A stretch of DNA of 64,000 nt from Rubrivivax sp. (GCA_027484825.1 JAIXSE010000020.1:1-64000), one strand, 5' to 3'. Shown: positions 39,915-48,552, numbered from the stretch's first letter. The notes: generated by a model not told the origin, from the letters alone. A program made the numbers and translations.

Positions 39915-39960
39915 GCCCGACCCTCAGCGGAAATCATCCAGCTGAATCCCATGCCGATGC
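39915..39960. repeat. Direct repeat B: 3' end of the sigma-54 activator gene
   Basis: The intact counterpart of the repeat at 38591. It covers the last codons of the activator (HRHGIQLDDFR and stop) plus about 9 bases beyond. The two copies bracket a 1.28-kb low-GC segment. No integrase gene lies between them, so if this was an integrated element it is now a remnant. Confidence 0.8.
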
Positions 39961-41264
39961 AGCTTGTCGTAGAGCGTCTTCCTCGGCGTCCCCAGCAGCT
40001 CCATCGCGGCGGGCACCTTGCCCTGCGTCCTGCGTAGCGCCTGCTCGATCAGCGCCTTCTCCACCAGCTCCATCTGCCGCGCCAGATTCAGGCTGGGCAG
40101 ATCCCGCAGCGCGGCCTGGCTGTCCAGGTCATCCAGCGCCAGCACAAACCGATCGGCGGCATTGCGGATCTCCCGCACATTGCCGGGCCAGTCATGGGCC
40201 ATCAGCTCACGCAGCTTCTCCGGCGTCAGTTCCGGGGCAGGGCGCTCATACCGCGCGCAGGCCTGCGCCACGAAGTGCTCGAACAGCAGCGGAATGTCTT
40301 CCCGGCGCTCCCGCAGCGGTGGCAACTGCAGCGTCGCAATGTTCAGCCGGTAGTAGAGGTCATTGCGAAACTGCCCCCGGTCTCCCAGTTCCTTCAAATC
40401 GGCCTTGCTGGCGGCAATGAAACGCACATTGATCGGCAGTTCTTCATTGGACCCCAGCCGCTCGATCCGCCGCTCCTGCAGCACTCGCAGCAGCTTGATC
40501 TGCAGTGGCACCGGCATCGTCTCGATCTCGTCCAGCAGCAGTGTGCCGCCGTTGGCATGCTCGATCTTGCCGATGCGCCGCTTGGCCGCCGAGGTGAACG
40601 ACCCCGGCTCATGCCCGAACAATTCACTTTCGAACAGCGCCTCCGGCAGACCGCCGCAGTTGATCGCCACAAAGTGACGATCCCGCCTCGGGCTCTGGTC
40701 ATGCAGGCAGCGCGCCACCAGTTCCTTGCCGGTGCCGGTCTCCCCCAGAATCATCACGTCCGCCGACGTCCCCGCCAGATTCAGAATCTGCCGCCGCAAC
40801 TGCTGCATCGCCGCCGACCGGCCCAGCAGCACCGCCTCGATCCCGCTGGCCCGCTGCAACTGCGCCCGCAGCTCTTCGGCGGAATGTCGCAGCATGCGCA
40901 GGTCCAGCGCCCGCATCACGGCTTCGAGCAGCCGCTCCGGCGCAAAGGGCTTTTCGATGAAGTCATAGGCGCCGGTGCGCATGGCCTGCACCGCCATCTG
41001 CACATCCCCGTGCGCGGTGATCAGGATCACCGGAATGCCGGGGTCGGTGGCCCGCACATGGTCCAGCAGGGCGCGCCCGTCCATGCCGGGCAGACGCACA
41101 TCCGTCACCATCACCACCTGCGCACCCGGCTGGATGTGCGGCAGCGCTTCCTCCGCGCTACGGCAGGGCAGCACCTCCAGCCCTTCGAGCTCCAGCGTCT
41201 GCGTCAGGCTCACCCGCACCGGCAGGTCGTCTTCCACAAACACGACCTTGTAGCCTTCAAACAT
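39924..41264 (-). CDS. Sigma-54-dependent response regulator (DctD-like)
   Basis: A 446-residue enhancer-binding protein. Receiver at 1-120 (phosphoacceptor in MVTDVRLPGMDG, Lys in FIEKPFAPER). AAA+ domain at about 145-375 with Walker A LGETGTGKE, sensor strand GGTLLLDEIETMP and arginine finger RFIAAS/LYYRLN region. C-terminal Fis-type helix-turn-helix ends GTPRKTLYDKLHRHGI. The sigma-54 contact loop reads GSFTSA rather than the usual GAFTGA. Its end overlaps nothing on its strand; its start overlaps the sensor kinase stop by 8 bases. A consensus sigma-54 promoter is found just beyond the kinase gene, before livH. Confidence 0.93.
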   Translation of the reverse strand: MFEGYKVVFVEDDLPVRVSLTQTLELEGLEVLPCRSAEEALPHIQPGAQVVMVTDVRLPGMDGRALLDHVRATDPGIPVILITAHGDVQMAVQAMRTGAYDFIEKPFAPERLLEAVMRALDLRMLRHSAEELRAQLQRASGIEAVLLGRSAAMQQLRRQILNLAGTSADVMILGETGTGKELVARCLHDQSPRRDRHFVAINCGGLPEALFESELFGHEPGSFTSAAKRRIGKIEHANGGTLLLDEIETMPVPLQIKLLRVLQERRIERLGSNEELPINVRFIAASKADLKELGDRGQFRNDLYYRLNIATLQLPPLRERREDIPLLFEHFVAQACARYERPAPELTPEKLRELMAHDWPGNVREIRNAADRFVLALDDLDSQAALRDLPSLNLARQMELVEKALIEQALRRTQGKVPAAMELLGTPRKTLYDKLHRHGIQLDDFR

Positions 41265-43242
41265 GCCCTTGTTCCTCCACAGTCCAGGTGTCGACCGCCA
41301 GGTCGAACTCCAGGCTCATGCCCGGGTCGAGCCGATGCGCACGCAGCGTGCCGCCGAACTCATGCACGATCTTCGATGAAATCACCAAACCCAGCCCCAG
41401 GCCTTCGCCAGCCGGCTTGGTGGTGAAAAACGGTTCAAACAGACGCGGCAACAGGGCCTCGTCCAGGCCCGGTCCGTTGTCCTGAATCTTGACCAGGACG
41501 CGCTGGCCGCCTTCAAGCGCTTCGACGCCCACGCGCAGCGTCATCGCTCGGTCTGCACCCACAGGCCCCGGTGTTGCCTCATCATTCGAGGCCACCGCCG
41601 CGCCCGCATCCTCCAGCATCGCGTCCAGCGCATTGGCAAACAGGTTCACCAGCACCTGCTCCAGGCGGTTGGCCTCCGCCCGCACCCGCAGGCCTTCCGG
41701 CACCTCCACCTCAAACTGCAGCGGCTGTCCGCGCGTGCGGTGCTCCAGCAGCAGATAGGCATTGCGCACGCTCGCCAGCAGCGGGGAGGGCGAGTCCACC
41801 CCCTCGGCCTTGCGCGCAAAACTCTTGAGCTGTCGGGTGATGCGGCCCATGCGCTCCACCATGTCGTCCATGGCTTGCAGATTGTCCGCCACCGCCTGCG
41901 TGCGGCCGTTTTGCAGCAGCCGCTGCGCATTGCGGGCCAGCGCTCGCAGCGCCGTCAGCGGCTGGTTGACCTCATGGGACAAGCCCGCCGACATCTGCCC
42001 CAGCACCGCCAGCTTGCTCGCCTGCAGCAATTCGCCTTCGGTCTGCTCGCGCTGGGCGATCTGCTCCTTCAGCGCGTCGTTGGACTGCCGCAGTTCCGCC
42101 GTGCGTTCATCCACGGTGCGTTCCAGTCGCGCGTGGGCATCCTGCAGCTCGGTCTTGGCCACAAACAGCTGCCGCACCGCCCGGCGACGCGCCGCCAGAT
42201 ACAGGGCCAGCATGCCCACTGCCGCACCAAAGGCCGCGCCGCTCCAGGCCGCCAGCCGCGCCTGCCTGCGCACCTCGGTCAGGTCGGACAGGGCCAGCAG
42301 CCGCAGCCCCAGCGGCAGCAGTTGCCGCTCCTGTGCCAGCACGGTGGTGCTGGCCGGTGCCGGCGCCCGCACCAGCAGGCTGTTGTAGGCCTCCAGCACG
42401 GCCGGCAGGCCCAGGTTGGGGCCCACCGCCTGCGGGTAACGGGCGCTGGCCTGCAGATGCGCGCGCTGAGCGTCGTCCGCCTCGCTCAGCACCGCATACT
42501 TCCAGGCCTGGACGCTGCTCATGATGACCACGCCCTGGTCATCCGCCACCAGAATCCGCTCCCCTTGCGAGCGCAGGCCCAGATCCACCCAGGTGGCCTC
42601 CAGCGGTGCCAGATTGAGCTTGACCACGATGACGCCCAGCAGACGCTGCTGGCGCCGCACCGTCTGCAGCAGGAAGAAGTTGGTGCTGCCGATGGCCGAC
42701 CCATCCACCGGGCTGGCATCGGACGCGAAGAAGTGATGGCGGTCCTGCGCGATGGCCAGCGCCAAGCCGGGTGGGGCCAGCAGCGGCTCGCTGGCGACCA
42801 GGACCGAGCCGTCCGCATTGGCCACGAAGATCTGGGTGGTACCGGCCCGCACATTCACCCGCGCCAGCGCCTGGCTCACCCGGTGCCGCAACTGCTCATC
42901 ATCCGGGTGCTGCATCAGCCGCTCGACCTCTTCGTCGATGGCCAGCAGGCTGGGCAGGTAGGCATGCCGGCTCAGTTCGGTCGACAGGTTGGCCGCATAC
43001 AGCTCCAGCCGTTCCGTCGCCAGGGCGGAGAGCTGGTCCAGGCTGGCGCGCTCACTCAGCCGGTGGCCCAGCACCAGGCCCAGCATCATCAGCACCCCGG
43101 TGAGGTAGAGATAGAAGCTCGGCCGGCTCACCACCCGCGACAGCCGTTGCCGCAGGCGCAGTCCGGTCGCGGTGTCGGGACTGCTGCCAGAGCCGTTGTC
43201 GGCGGCAGTGTCCGGGGACGAAGAAGACGGAGGCGTCAACAA
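41257..43242 (-). CDS. Membrane sensor histidine kinase (DctB-like)
   Basis: About 660 residues. A first membrane helix (FYLYLTGVLMMLGLVLG), a periplasmic sensing region of about 260 residues, and a second helix (AAFGAAVGMLALYLAARRR) are followed by a coiled coil (AELRQSNDALKEQIAQREQT). The kinase core follows: GLSHEVNQPLTALRALARNA with the phosphorylated His, NLFANALDAM, DNGPGLD and GEGLGLGLVISSKI. The layout is that of DctB, which senses C4-dicarboxylates in rhizobia; ligand here is unknown. The start is uncertain: TTG at 43242 or GTG at 43344 (adding about 34 residues) or an internal GTG. It overlaps the activator gene by 8 bases. Confidence 0.9.
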   Translation of the reverse strand: MLTPPSSSSPDTAADNGSGSSPDTATGLRLRQRLSRVVSRPSFYLYLTGVLMMLGLVLGHRLSERASLDQLSALATERLELYAANLSTELSRHAYLPSLLAIDEEVERLMQHPDDEQLRHRVSQALARVNVRAGTTQIFVANADGSVLVASEPLLAPPGLALAIAQDRHHFFASDASPVDGSAIGSTNFFLLQTVRRQQRLLGVIVVKLNLAPLEATWVDLGLRSQGERILVADDQGVVIMSSVQAWKYAVLSEADDAQRAHLQASARYPQAVGPNLGLPAVLEAYNSLLVRAPAPASTTVLAQERQLLPLGLRLLALSDLTEVRRQARLAAWSGAAFGAAVGMLALYLAARRRAVRQLFVAKTELQDAHARLERTVDERTAELRQSNDALKEQIAQREQTEGELLQASKLAVLGQMSAGLSHEVNQPLTALRALARNAQRLLQNGRTQAVADNLQAMDDMVERMGRITRQLKSFARKAEGVDSPSPLLASVRNAYLLLEHRTRGQPLQFEVEVPEGLRVRAEANRLEQVLVNLFANALDAMLEDAGAAVASNDEATPGPVGADRAMTLRVGVEALEGGQRVLVKIQDNGPGLDEALLPRLFEPFFTTKPAGEGLGLGLVISSKIVHEFGGTLRAHRLDPGMSLEFDLAVDTWTVEEQGHV

Positions 43243-43344
43243 AACAATGAATACAAGGGAAAAGCAAGGGACCCGGGGGCATGGTTCACCCGGGGGCGAA
43301 CTGCCTCGAAGCAAGGATGCGCGCTGGCAGAATGACCGCCACAC

Positions 43345-43627
43345 ACCAGCCTGCCTGCCCGAGGGCTCCGTGAACGACGAAGCGCGACTTCGCCGTCGCC
43401 ATGGGGCTCTCGGGCAGGGAGGCTGTCAGGGCAGCAAGTGTGCCGAAAAGACCGCACTTCGTGCAGCCCTTCCGCACTCAGGGCGGGGGCTGGCGGGGAA
43501 TCGCCCAGAGGTCGGGGCGGTTTGTGTGGATTTTCGCCCACCCTCACGTGGCTGAGACAGCAAGCATGGCGTCGAGCGGGGTCCCCAGGGGGAATCCGGT
43601 CGGTGAATACCCTTGAAACGTCGCGGC
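43345..43627. other. Intergenic region with candidate activator sites
   Basis: Region between the divergent kinase and livH genes, upstream of the sigma-54 promoter. It contains short inverted repeats that could serve as enhancer-like sites for the DctD-like activator, for example GCACTTCGTGC at 43454-43464 (about 165 bases before the promoter) and CGAAGCGCGACTTCG near 43378. Short open frames here are not convincing. Site assignment is speculative. Confidence 0.35.
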
Positions 43628-43643
43628 TGGCACGAGGGTTGCA
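43628..43643 (+). promoter_or_regulatory. Sigma-54 (RpoN) promoter of the liv operon
   Basis: TGGCACGAGGGTTGCA matches the RpoN consensus TGGCACG-N4-TTGCW at every fixed position, with GG and GC in the required -24/-12 spacing. Transcription would start near 43655, leaving about 40 bases before the livH start codon. A DctB/DctD-like pair is encoded immediately upstream on the other strand, giving an obvious candidate activator. Confidence 0.85.
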
Positions 43644-43696
43644 CCTTTGCGCCGGTCGTTCCAAGACGCGTTCTTCAAACAGATTGCTGGGGCCTT

Positions 43697-44620
43697 ATGG
43701 AGATACTTATTCAGCAGATCATCAATGGTCTGGTGCTGGGCAGCATGTATGCGCTGGTGGCACTGGGCTACACGATGGTTTACGGGATCATCAGCCTGAT
43801 CAACTTCGCCCACGGCGAGGTGTTGATGGTGGGGGCCATCGTCAGCTGGACGGTCGTGACCGTGCTGGCCGACAGCGGCCTGCCTGGCTGGGCGCTGATG
43901 CTCATCGCGCTGGTCTGCGCGGTGGTTGTGTGCTCGGTGCTCAATTTCGCGATCGAGAAGATCGCCTACCGGCCCCTGCGCAATGCGCCGCGGCTGGCCC
44001 CGCTGATCACCGCCATGGGCATGTCGCTGCTGCTGCAGACCCTGGCCATGATCATCTGGAAGCCGAACCCCAAGTCCTTCCCGCAGCTGCTGCCCAATGA
44101 CCCGATCCCGGTCCTCGGCGCCACCATCACCATGACGCAGATCCTCATCCTGGTGGTCACGGTGGTGATGCTGGCGGGCCTGGTCTTCCTGGTGAACCAC
44201 ACCCGCATGGGCCGCGCGATGCGCGCCACTGCCGAGAACCCCCGCGTGGCCTCGCTGATGGGCATCAAGCCGGATGCGGTGATCTCCATGACCTTCGTCA
44301 TCGGCGCCGCGCTGGCGGCCGTTGCCGGCCTGATGTGGGCCGCCAACTACGGCACCGTCAAGCACGACATGGGCTTCACGCCTGGCCTCAAGGCCTTCTG
44401 CGCCGCCGTGCTGGGCGGCATCGGCAACCTCTCCGGCGCCATGCTGGGCGGCGTGCTGCTGGGCCTGATCGAAGCCATTGGCGCCGGTTATCTCGGGGAC
44501 CTGACCGGCGGTGTGCTGGGCAGCCACTACTCCGACATCTTCGCCTTCCTCTCCCTGATCCTGGTGCTGACCCTGCGGCCGTCCGGTCTGCTGGGTGAGC
44601 GCGTGGCGGACCGTGCCTGA
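43697..44620 (+). CDS. livH: Branched-chain amino acid ABC transporter permease LivH
   Basis: A 307-residue inner-membrane permease beginning MEILIQQIINGLVLGSMYAL, the near-invariant LivH start, with LVALGYTMVYGIISLINFAHGE next. The conserved cytoplasmic loop (TRMGRAMRATAENPRVASLM) and VLGGIGNLSGAMLGG follow. First gene of livHMGF behind a sigma-54 promoter. A substrate-binding protein gene (livJ/livK) is missing from the operon and the window, so the binding subunit must be elsewhere. Confidence 0.95.
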   Translation: MEILIQQIINGLVLGSMYALVALGYTMVYGIISLINFAHGEVLMVGAIVSWTVVTVLADSGLPGWALMLIALVCAVVVCSVLNFAIEKIAYRPLRNAPRLAPLITAMGMSLLLQTLAMIIWKPNPKSFPQLLPNDPIPVLGATITMTQILILVVTVVMLAGLVFLVNHTRMGRAMRATAENPRVASLMGIKPDAVISMTFVIGAALAAVAGLMWAANYGTVKHDMGFTPGLKAFCAAVLGGIGNLSGAMLGGVLLGLIEAIGAGYLGDLTGGVLGSHYSDIFAFLSLILVLTLRPSGLLGERVADRA

Positions 44621-44630
44621 GGAGCCTTCC

Positions 44631-45761
44631 ATGCAAAGTCAAAAGAACAAGCTGTTCGTTTTCCTGATTGCGGGTGTGCTGCTGCTGGCCTTGCCGCTGG
44701 TCGCGCAGCAGGGCGGCAATGCGCCGGTGCGCATCATCGACCTGGCGCTGCTGTATGTGCTGCTGGCGCTGGGGCTGAACATCGTCGTGGGCTATGCCGG
44801 TCTGCTGGACCTGGGCTATGTGGCCTTCTATGCGGTGGGCGCCTATCTCTTTGCGCTGCTCAACAGTCCGCACCTGACGGACAACTTCGAGAACATCGCC
44901 GCGTCCTTCCCGCAGGGGCTGCACATGCCGCTGCTGGTGGTCATCCCGCTGGCGGCGCTGATCGCCGGCATCTTCGGCGTGTTGCTGGGTGCCCCGACGC
45001 TCAAGCTGCGCGGCGACTATCTGGCCATCGTGACCCTGGGCTTCGGTGAAATCATCCGGGTGTTCCTGAACAATATGGAATATCCGCTGAACGTCACCAA
45101 CGGCCCGCGCGGCATCGGCCAGATCGACGGCATCCACTTCCTGGGCTTCGAGTTCAGCAAGTCGCATGAGATCCTGGGCTTCAACGTCCAGTCTGTCTCG
45201 ATGTACTACTACCTGTTCCTGGCGCTGGTCATCGGCTCGGTGGTGATCTGCTACCGGCTGGAGCAGTCGCGCATCGGTCGCGCGTGGATGGCCATCCGGG
45301 AAGACGAGATCGCCGCCAAGGCCATGGGCATCAACACGCGCAACATGAAGCTGCTGGCCTTCGGCATGGGCGCCACCTTCGGCGGCGTGGCCGGGTCGAT
45401 GTTCGGCGCCTTCCAGGGCTTCGTTTCGCCGGAATCCTTCAGCTTGCAGGAATCGGTGATGATCGTTGCGATGGTGGTGCTGGGCGGTATCGGCCACATC
45501 CCGGGCGTGATCGTCGGCGCGCTGCTGCTGGCGGCGCTGCCGGAAGCGCTGCGGTATGTCGCCGGCCCGCTGCAGCAACTGACCGACGGCCGTCTGGACG
45601 CGGCCATCCTGCGCCAGCTGCTGATCGCGCTGGCGATGATCGTCATCATGCTGGTGCGTCCGCGTGGCCTGTGGCCCGCGAAGGACCATGGCGAGGTGCT
45701 GCGCAAGTCGCAGGCGGATGAGGCGGCCGCCGCTGCTGCCGCCGCCAAGGCAGCTCAGTGA
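44631..45761 (+). CDS. livM: Branched-chain amino acid ABC transporter permease LivM
   Basis: A 376-residue permease partner of LivH. Hydrophobic helices include FVFLIAGVLLLALPLVA near the start. Conserved segments are LGLNIVVGYAGLLDLGYVAF, APTLKLRGDYLAIVTLGFGE and MVVLGGIGHIPGVIVGA. The C-terminus carries an Ala-rich charged tail (ADEAAAAAAAAKAAQ). The ATG at 44631 follows a GGAG ribosome site and lies 10 bases after livH. Confidence 0.95.
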   Translation: MQSQKNKLFVFLIAGVLLLALPLVAQQGGNAPVRIIDLALLYVLLALGLNIVVGYAGLLDLGYVAFYAVGAYLFALLNSPHLTDNFENIAASFPQGLHMPLLVVIPLAALIAGIFGVLLGAPTLKLRGDYLAIVTLGFGEIIRVFLNNMEYPLNVTNGPRGIGQIDGIHFLGFEFSKSHEILGFNVQSVSMYYYLFLALVIGSVVICYRLEQSRIGRAWMAIREDEIAAKAMGINTRNMKLLAFGMGATFGGVAGSMFGAFQGFVSPESFSLQESVMIVAMVVLGGIGHIPGVIVGALLLAALPEALRYVAGPLQQLTDGRLDAAILRQLLIALAMIVIMLVRPRGLWPAKDHGEVLRKSQADEAAAAAAAAKAAQ

Positions 45762-45782
45762 CACCGGCAGGAGTGAGAACCC

Positions 45783-46565
45783 ATGACTGAATCCGTACTC
45801 AAAGTGGCTGGTGTGTCCAAGCGCTTCGGGGGCCTGCAGGCGCTCTCCGAAGTCGGCCTGGACATCAAGAAGGGCCAGGTCTATGGCCTGATCGGCCCCA
45901 ATGGCGCCGGCAAGACCACCTTCTTCAAGGTGGTCACCGGCCTGTACACCCCGGACTCCGGCAGCTTCGAGCTGGGCGGCCAGCCCTATCGGCCGCAGGC
46001 GGTGCATCAGGTGGCCAAGACCGGCATCGCCCGGACCTTCCAGAACATCCGTCTCTTCGCCGACATGACGGCGCTGGAGAACGTGATGGTGGGCCGCCAT
46101 GTGCGCACCCATTCGGGCCTGTTCGGTGCGGTCTTCCGCACACCGGGCTTCAAGGCCGAGGAAGCGGCCATTGCCGCCCGTGCGCAGGAGCTGCTGGACT
46201 ATGTCGGCATCGGGCGTTATGCCCGCTTCAAGGCGCGGACCCTGTCCTACGGGGACCAGCGTCGTCTGGAGATTGCCCGTGCGCTGGCCACCGATCCGAA
46301 GCTGATCGCGCTGGACGAGCCCGCCGCTGGCATGAACGCCACCGAAAAAGTCGTGCTGCGCGAGTTGATCGACCGCATCCGCAACGACGGCCGCACCATC
46401 TTGCTGATCGAGCACGATGTGAAGCTGGTGATGGGCCTGTGCGACCGGGTGACGGTGCTGGACTACGGCAAGCAGATTGCGGAAGGCACGCCAGCGGAGG
46501 TGCAGCGCAATGAGAAGGTGATCGAGGCTTACCTGGGCGCCCACGCGGCGCATGCGGCGCACTGA
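45783..46565 (+). CDS. livG: Branched-chain amino acid ABC transporter ATPase LivG
   Basis: A 260-residue ATPase: Walker A GPNGAGKTT near residue 38, signature LSYGDQRRLEIARALA, Walker B LIALDEPAAGMN, and the switch His in LLIEHDVKLVM. The long insertion containing VMVGRHVRTHSGLFGAVF and the C-terminal GTPAEVQRNEKVIEAYLG are LivG features. 21 bases after livM. Confidence 0.95.
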   Translation: MTESVLKVAGVSKRFGGLQALSEVGLDIKKGQVYGLIGPNGAGKTTFFKVVTGLYTPDSGSFELGGQPYRPQAVHQVAKTGIARTFQNIRLFADMTALENVMVGRHVRTHSGLFGAVFRTPGFKAEEAAIAARAQELLDYVGIGRYARFKARTLSYGDQRRLEIARALATDPKLIALDEPAAGMNATEKVVLRELIDRIRNDGRTILLIEHDVKLVMGLCDRVTVLDYGKQIAEGTPAEVQRNEKVIEAYLGAHAAHAAH

Positions 46566-46595
46566 CGCGGCCAGACAGACAAGGAAACGAACAAG

Positions 46596-47312
46596 ATGGC
46601 AGACAACATCCTGCTCCAGGTCAAGGGGCTGGCGGTCGCTTATGGCGGCATCCAGGCCGTCAAGGGCGTGGATTTCGAGGTGCGAGAGGGCGAGCTGGTC
46701 AGCCTGATCGGTGCCAACGGCGCGGGCAAGACGACGACGCTGAAGGCGGTGACCGGGCTGCAGTCGCTGCAGTCGGGTGATGTGCAGTTCCTGGGTCAGT
46801 CGATCAAGGGGCGGGGCGCCTGGGACCTGGTCAAGCAAGGGCTGGTGATGGTGCCGGAAGGCCGGGGTACGTTCACCCGCATGACCATCACCGAGAACCT
46901 GCAGATGGGCGCGCACATCCGGCGGGACAAGGAGATTCAGGCGGACATCGAGAAGGTGTTTGCCCTGTTCCCGCGGTTGAAGGAGCGTCGCAATCAGCTG
47001 GATGGCACGATGTCGGGCGGTGAGCAGCAGATGCTGGCGATGGGACGGGCGCTGATGGCCCGGCCCAAGCTGCTGCTGCTGGACGAGCCGTCGATGGGCT
47101 TGTCCCCGATCATGGTGGACAAGATCTTCGAGGTGGTGAACGACATTCACCAGCAGGGCGTGACGGTGCTGCTGGTGGAGCAGAACGCGAGCCGGGCGCT
47201 GGAGCTGGCCAATCGCGGCTATGTGATGGAGTCGGGGCTGGTGACGATGCAGGGGGACGGCCGTACCCTGCTGAGCGATCCGAAGGTGCGTGCGGCCTAT
47301 CTGGGCGAGTGA
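46596..47312 (+). CDS. livF: Branched-chain amino acid ABC transporter ATPase LivF
   Basis: A 238-residue ATPase: Walker A GANGAGKTTT near residue 39, the LivF-type VPEGRGTFTRMTITENLQMG, signature MSGGEQQMLAMGRALM and Walker B LLLLDEPSMGLSP. Ends AAYLGE. It completes the importer and is followed by a strong terminator. Confidence 0.95.
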   Translation: MADNILLQVKGLAVAYGGIQAVKGVDFEVREGELVSLIGANGAGKTTTLKAVTGLQSLQSGDVQFLGQSIKGRGAWDLVKQGLVMVPEGRGTFTRMTITENLQMGAHIRRDKEIQADIEKVFALFPRLKERRNQLDGTMSGGEQQMLAMGRALMARPKLLLLDEPSMGLSPIMVDKIFEVVNDIHQQGVTVLLVEQNASRALELANRGYVMESGLVTMQGDGRTLLSDPKVRAAYLGE

Positions 47313-47370
47313 TCGGGCGAGTGATTGGGCGAGTGATCGACGCGGTCCCTCGTTCCTACCGACAATGAAA

Positions 47371-47405
47371 AGGGGCTGCCCGCAGTAGTGGGCAGCCCCT
47401 TGTTC
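47371..47405. terminator. Terminator between livF and the convergent dehydrogenase gene
   Basis: An 11-bp perfect stem (AGGGGCTGCCC / GGGCAGCCCCT) with an 8-base loop is followed by TGTTCTTTG on the plus strand and preceded by GAAAA (T-rich on the minus strand). It can end transcription from both the liv operon and the convergent dehydrogenase gene. Confidence 0.85.
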
Positions 47406-47439
47406 TTTGTCTCCTACCGCCGTCTTTGCGGCGGATTCA

Positions 47440-48552
47440 TCAGGCCTTGGCCGGCTTGACCAGCAGCGAGCGGGCCCAGGCGTCGGCTTCGCGGGCCGGG
47501 GTCTGGCCGCTGGTCTTGATGCGGTCCAGCAGTTCGGCGACGCGGCCGCGGATCTGGGCCACTTCGTTCATGACGGCGGTTTCTTCGCCTTCGCCACGAT
47601 ACTCACGGGCCACGCTGATGATGCCGCCGGCGTTGACGAGATAGTCCGGCAGGTAGGTGATGCCACGGGCCTGCAGGGCGTCGCCGTCGGTGGCGGTGGC
47701 CAGCTGGTTGTTGGCCGCTCCGGCGATGAGGCGGGCGCGCAGGGCCGGGATGGAGGTGCTGTTCAGGACAGCACCGAGGGCGCACGGCGCGACGACGTCG
47801 ACATCGGCAGCGAGGATTTCGCTGACGCTGACGGCGGTGGCGCCGAATTCGGCTTGGGCGCGGCTGACCTTGTCCGCATTGACGTCAGCGACGACCAGCT
47901 TGGCGCCGGCCTTGTGCAGGTATTCAGCCAGGTGCCAGCCGACAGCGCCGAGGCCTTGCAGCGCGACGCGCACGCCTTCCAGCGAGTCACGGCCCATGAC
48001 GCGGCGCACGCCTTCGTCGATGGAGACGAACACACCAAAAGCGGTCTTGGGGCTGGGGTCGCCACCGAAGGCGCCTTCGCGGGGGATGCCAGACACATAC
48101 TGGGTGCTGGTCATCATGCCCTTCATGTCGGCGGTGGTGGTGCCAACATCTTCCGCGGTGATGTAGGCCCCGTTCAGCGATTGGACAGCGCGGCCAAAGG
48201 CAGCGAAGAGCGCCGGACGGTCAAACTCACCTGCGGGCTTGATGATGACGGCCTTGCCGCCGCCAAAGGGCAGGTTGGCGAGGGCATTCTTGAGGCTCAT
48301 CCCCTGCGAGAGGCGCAGGGCGTCGTTGAGCGCAGCCAGTTCGTTGTCGTAGCTCCAGAAGCGGCAACCACCGAACGCCGGGCCACGGGCGGTGCTGTGC
48401 ACGGCCACGATGGCGCGCAGGCCGGTCTCAGGATCAGCCGCCAGCAGGACCCGCTCATGCGGGGCTTGGTCGGGAAGACCAAACAGCGAGGTGGGGAGGG
48501 AATCAGAGGCGCCGGCCGCAAGGGCGCGGGCGATGTCGGTGAGGGCGTTCAT
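47440..48552 (-). CDS. Leucine/Glu/Phe/Val dehydrogenase family amino acid dehydrogenase
   Basis: NAD(P)-dependent oxidative deaminase of the leucine/phenylalanine/valine dehydrogenase group. The 370 residues include the substrate-domain motif LPFGGGKAVI with the catalytic Lys, AYITAEDVGTTTADMKGM, and the Rossmann motif ALQGLGAVGWHLAEYL. The block AAVNNQLA-type appears as GAANNQLATATDG. It is convergent with livF, so branched-chain uptake and the first catabolic step lie side by side. Leucine, valine or isoleucine is the likely substrate, phenylalanine less so. Confidence 0.9.
   Translation of the reverse strand: MNALTDIARALAAGASDSLPTSLFGLPDQAPHERVLLAADPETGLRAIVAVHSTARGPAFGGCRFWSYDNELAALNDALRLSQGMSLKNALANLPFGGGKAVIIKPAGEFDRPALFAAFGRAVQSLNGAYITAEDVGTTTADMKGMMTSTQYVSGIPREGAFGGDPSPKTAFGVFVSIDEGVRRVMGRDSLEGVRVALQGLGAVGWHLAEYLHKAGAKLVVADVNADKVSRAQAEFGATAVSVSEILAADVDVVAPCALGAVLNSTSIPALRARLIAGAANNQLATATDGDALQARGITYLPDYLVNAGGIISVAREYRGEGEETAVMNEVAQIRGRVAELLDRIKTSGQTPAREADAWARSLLVKPAKA

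Noticed and set aside
39730-39945. Small plus-strand open frame between the exported protein and the activator gene end
   Set aside because: No recognisable features or ribosome site, and it overlaps the 3' end of the activator gene.
43052-43696. Several short open frames in the spacer before livH
   Set aside because: They look random in composition, overlap each other on both strands and cover the sigma-54 promoter.
47371-47405. Possible riboswitch or attenuator
   Set aside because: It lies after livF and before the convergent gene's end, so it can only be a terminator.
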